From an uncultured Pseudomonadota bacterium (lineage in GTDB: Bacteria > Pseudomonadota > Alphaproteobacteria > RF32 > CAG-239), in the NCBI GenBank assembly GCA_902495305.1, contig CABUWG010000009.1:1-50410 (forward strand): a DNA stretch of 50,410 nt, in the 5' to 3' direction. Shown piece after piece: positions 50,251 to 50,410 of this stretch. Numbering within the stretch: position 1 is the stretch's first letter; each line of letters begins with the position of its first letter. A program made the translations under genes and the position numbers. A model generated the notes under the pieces. It did no database searches, had not been told where the DNA came from, and saw only the letters and a program-made list of their open reading frames with translations.

Positions 50251-50282
50251 AAGCTCTCTGCATTTCTGCAAAGAGCTTTTCT
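50251..50282 (+). terminator. Terminator of the cysteine-rich gene
   Basis: AAGCTCT with TGCA (50251-50262) pairs with TGCA and AGAGCTT (50267-50278), with one mismatch, then T-rich. The sequence resembles the terminator at 33389-33412. Confidence 0.8.
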
Positions 50283-50306
50283 TTAAGCACTGAATAAAAT
50301 GACGAT

Positions 50307-50390
50307 AAAGGGGCGTGCTGCGACGTCGATTTCCGACAACGTGTACAACTAGCTACACGAGGAGGAAATCAACAAGCATGACACCCCTTT
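50307..50390. promoter_or_regulatory. Long imperfect hairpin over a putative start codon at the window edge
   Basis: Four stacked stems: AAAGGGG/CCCCTTT (50307-50313 with 50384-50390), CGTGCT/AGCATG (50314-50319 with 50375-50380), GATTTCC/GGAAATC (50328-50334 with 50364-50370) and GTGTA/TACAC (50341-50345 with 50354-50358). The ribosome binding site and start codon of the next frame lie inside. Confidence 0.6.
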
Positions 50391-50410
50391 TGCGTTATTT
50401 TATGATTTTG
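50378..50410 (+). CDS. Possible start of the next gene (cut by the window end)
   Basis: GAGGAGGA at 50359-50366 precedes an ATG at 50378 and eleven open codons (MTPLLRYFMIL), hydrophobic enough to be the start of a signal or transmembrane segment. Too short for a call. Confidence 0.3.
   Translation, partial: MTPLLRYFMIL

Noticed and set aside
1..50410. CRISPR arrays, insertion sequences with transposase, rRNA genes
   Set aside because: No regular spaced repeats, no transposase motif and no rRNA sequence were seen in the window.

Overview
The window looks like chromosomal DNA of a low-to-moderate GC alphaproteobacterium, probably an uncultured (perhaps host-associated) lineage. Reasons: lnt, an XRE regulator, metK and trmB are adjacent; there is a DUF1150-like protein ending in SVH; the Lpt/rpoN/hpf/ptsN cluster is present; and intergenic regions are rich in GANTC, the CcrM methylation site. 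The lineage is inferred from gene content; no 16S gene is present.

Layout. 1-288: start of rpsL (minus strand, cut by the window edge) behind a GANTC-dense promoter region. 675-6539: envelope/regulatory operon kdsD-lptC-lptA-lptB-rpoN-hpf-ptsN. 6606-9613: a DUF1150-like gene, a membrane histidine kinase, infA and a DedA/YqaA-type membrane protein. 9714-13277: minus-strand run from a TerB-like gene through a hypothetical gene, yggT, yggU, folD and a response regulator. 13456-17853: miaB-phoH-ybeY-lnt. 17971-20444: XRE regulator-metK-trmB. 20446-23943: minus-strand accessory block with a GH24 lysozyme-like protein and four small membrane/coiled-coil proteins. 24030-24435: a roughly 400-base tract that is about 83% pyrimidine. 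24496-43479: the tRNA-Trp/secE/nusG/rplKAJL/rpoBC region on the minus strand, broken by inserted genes and repeats in three places. 43572-47842: recX, hslO, a lipoprotein, apaG, two specialised acyl carrier proteins and carD. 48130-48620: a second pyrimidine tract (about 85%). 48643-50208: a strong promoter, a structured leader and a secreted protein with 52 cysteines.

How the genes fit together. The first operon links KDO precursor synthesis, LPS transport, sigma-54, ribosome hibernation and the nitrogen-PTS. The ribosomal/RNA polymerase genes keep their ancestral order, but accessory genes lie between tRNA-Trp and secE (four genes), nusG and rplK (a GH13 glycosidase and an S1-like gene) and rplL and rpoB (two palindromic repeats and one hypothetical gene).

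Most unusual signals: the two long polypyrimidine tracts; a pair of 141-base direct repeats (97% identical) whose flanking arms differ between copies yet stay complementary within each copy; a family of repeats next to the tRNA-Trp 3' end that separates accessory genes like cassettes; a start-codon leader motif without Shine-Dalgarno sequence shared by unrelated small genes; and structured leaders before rpoB, the cysteine-rich gene and the partial gene at the right edge.
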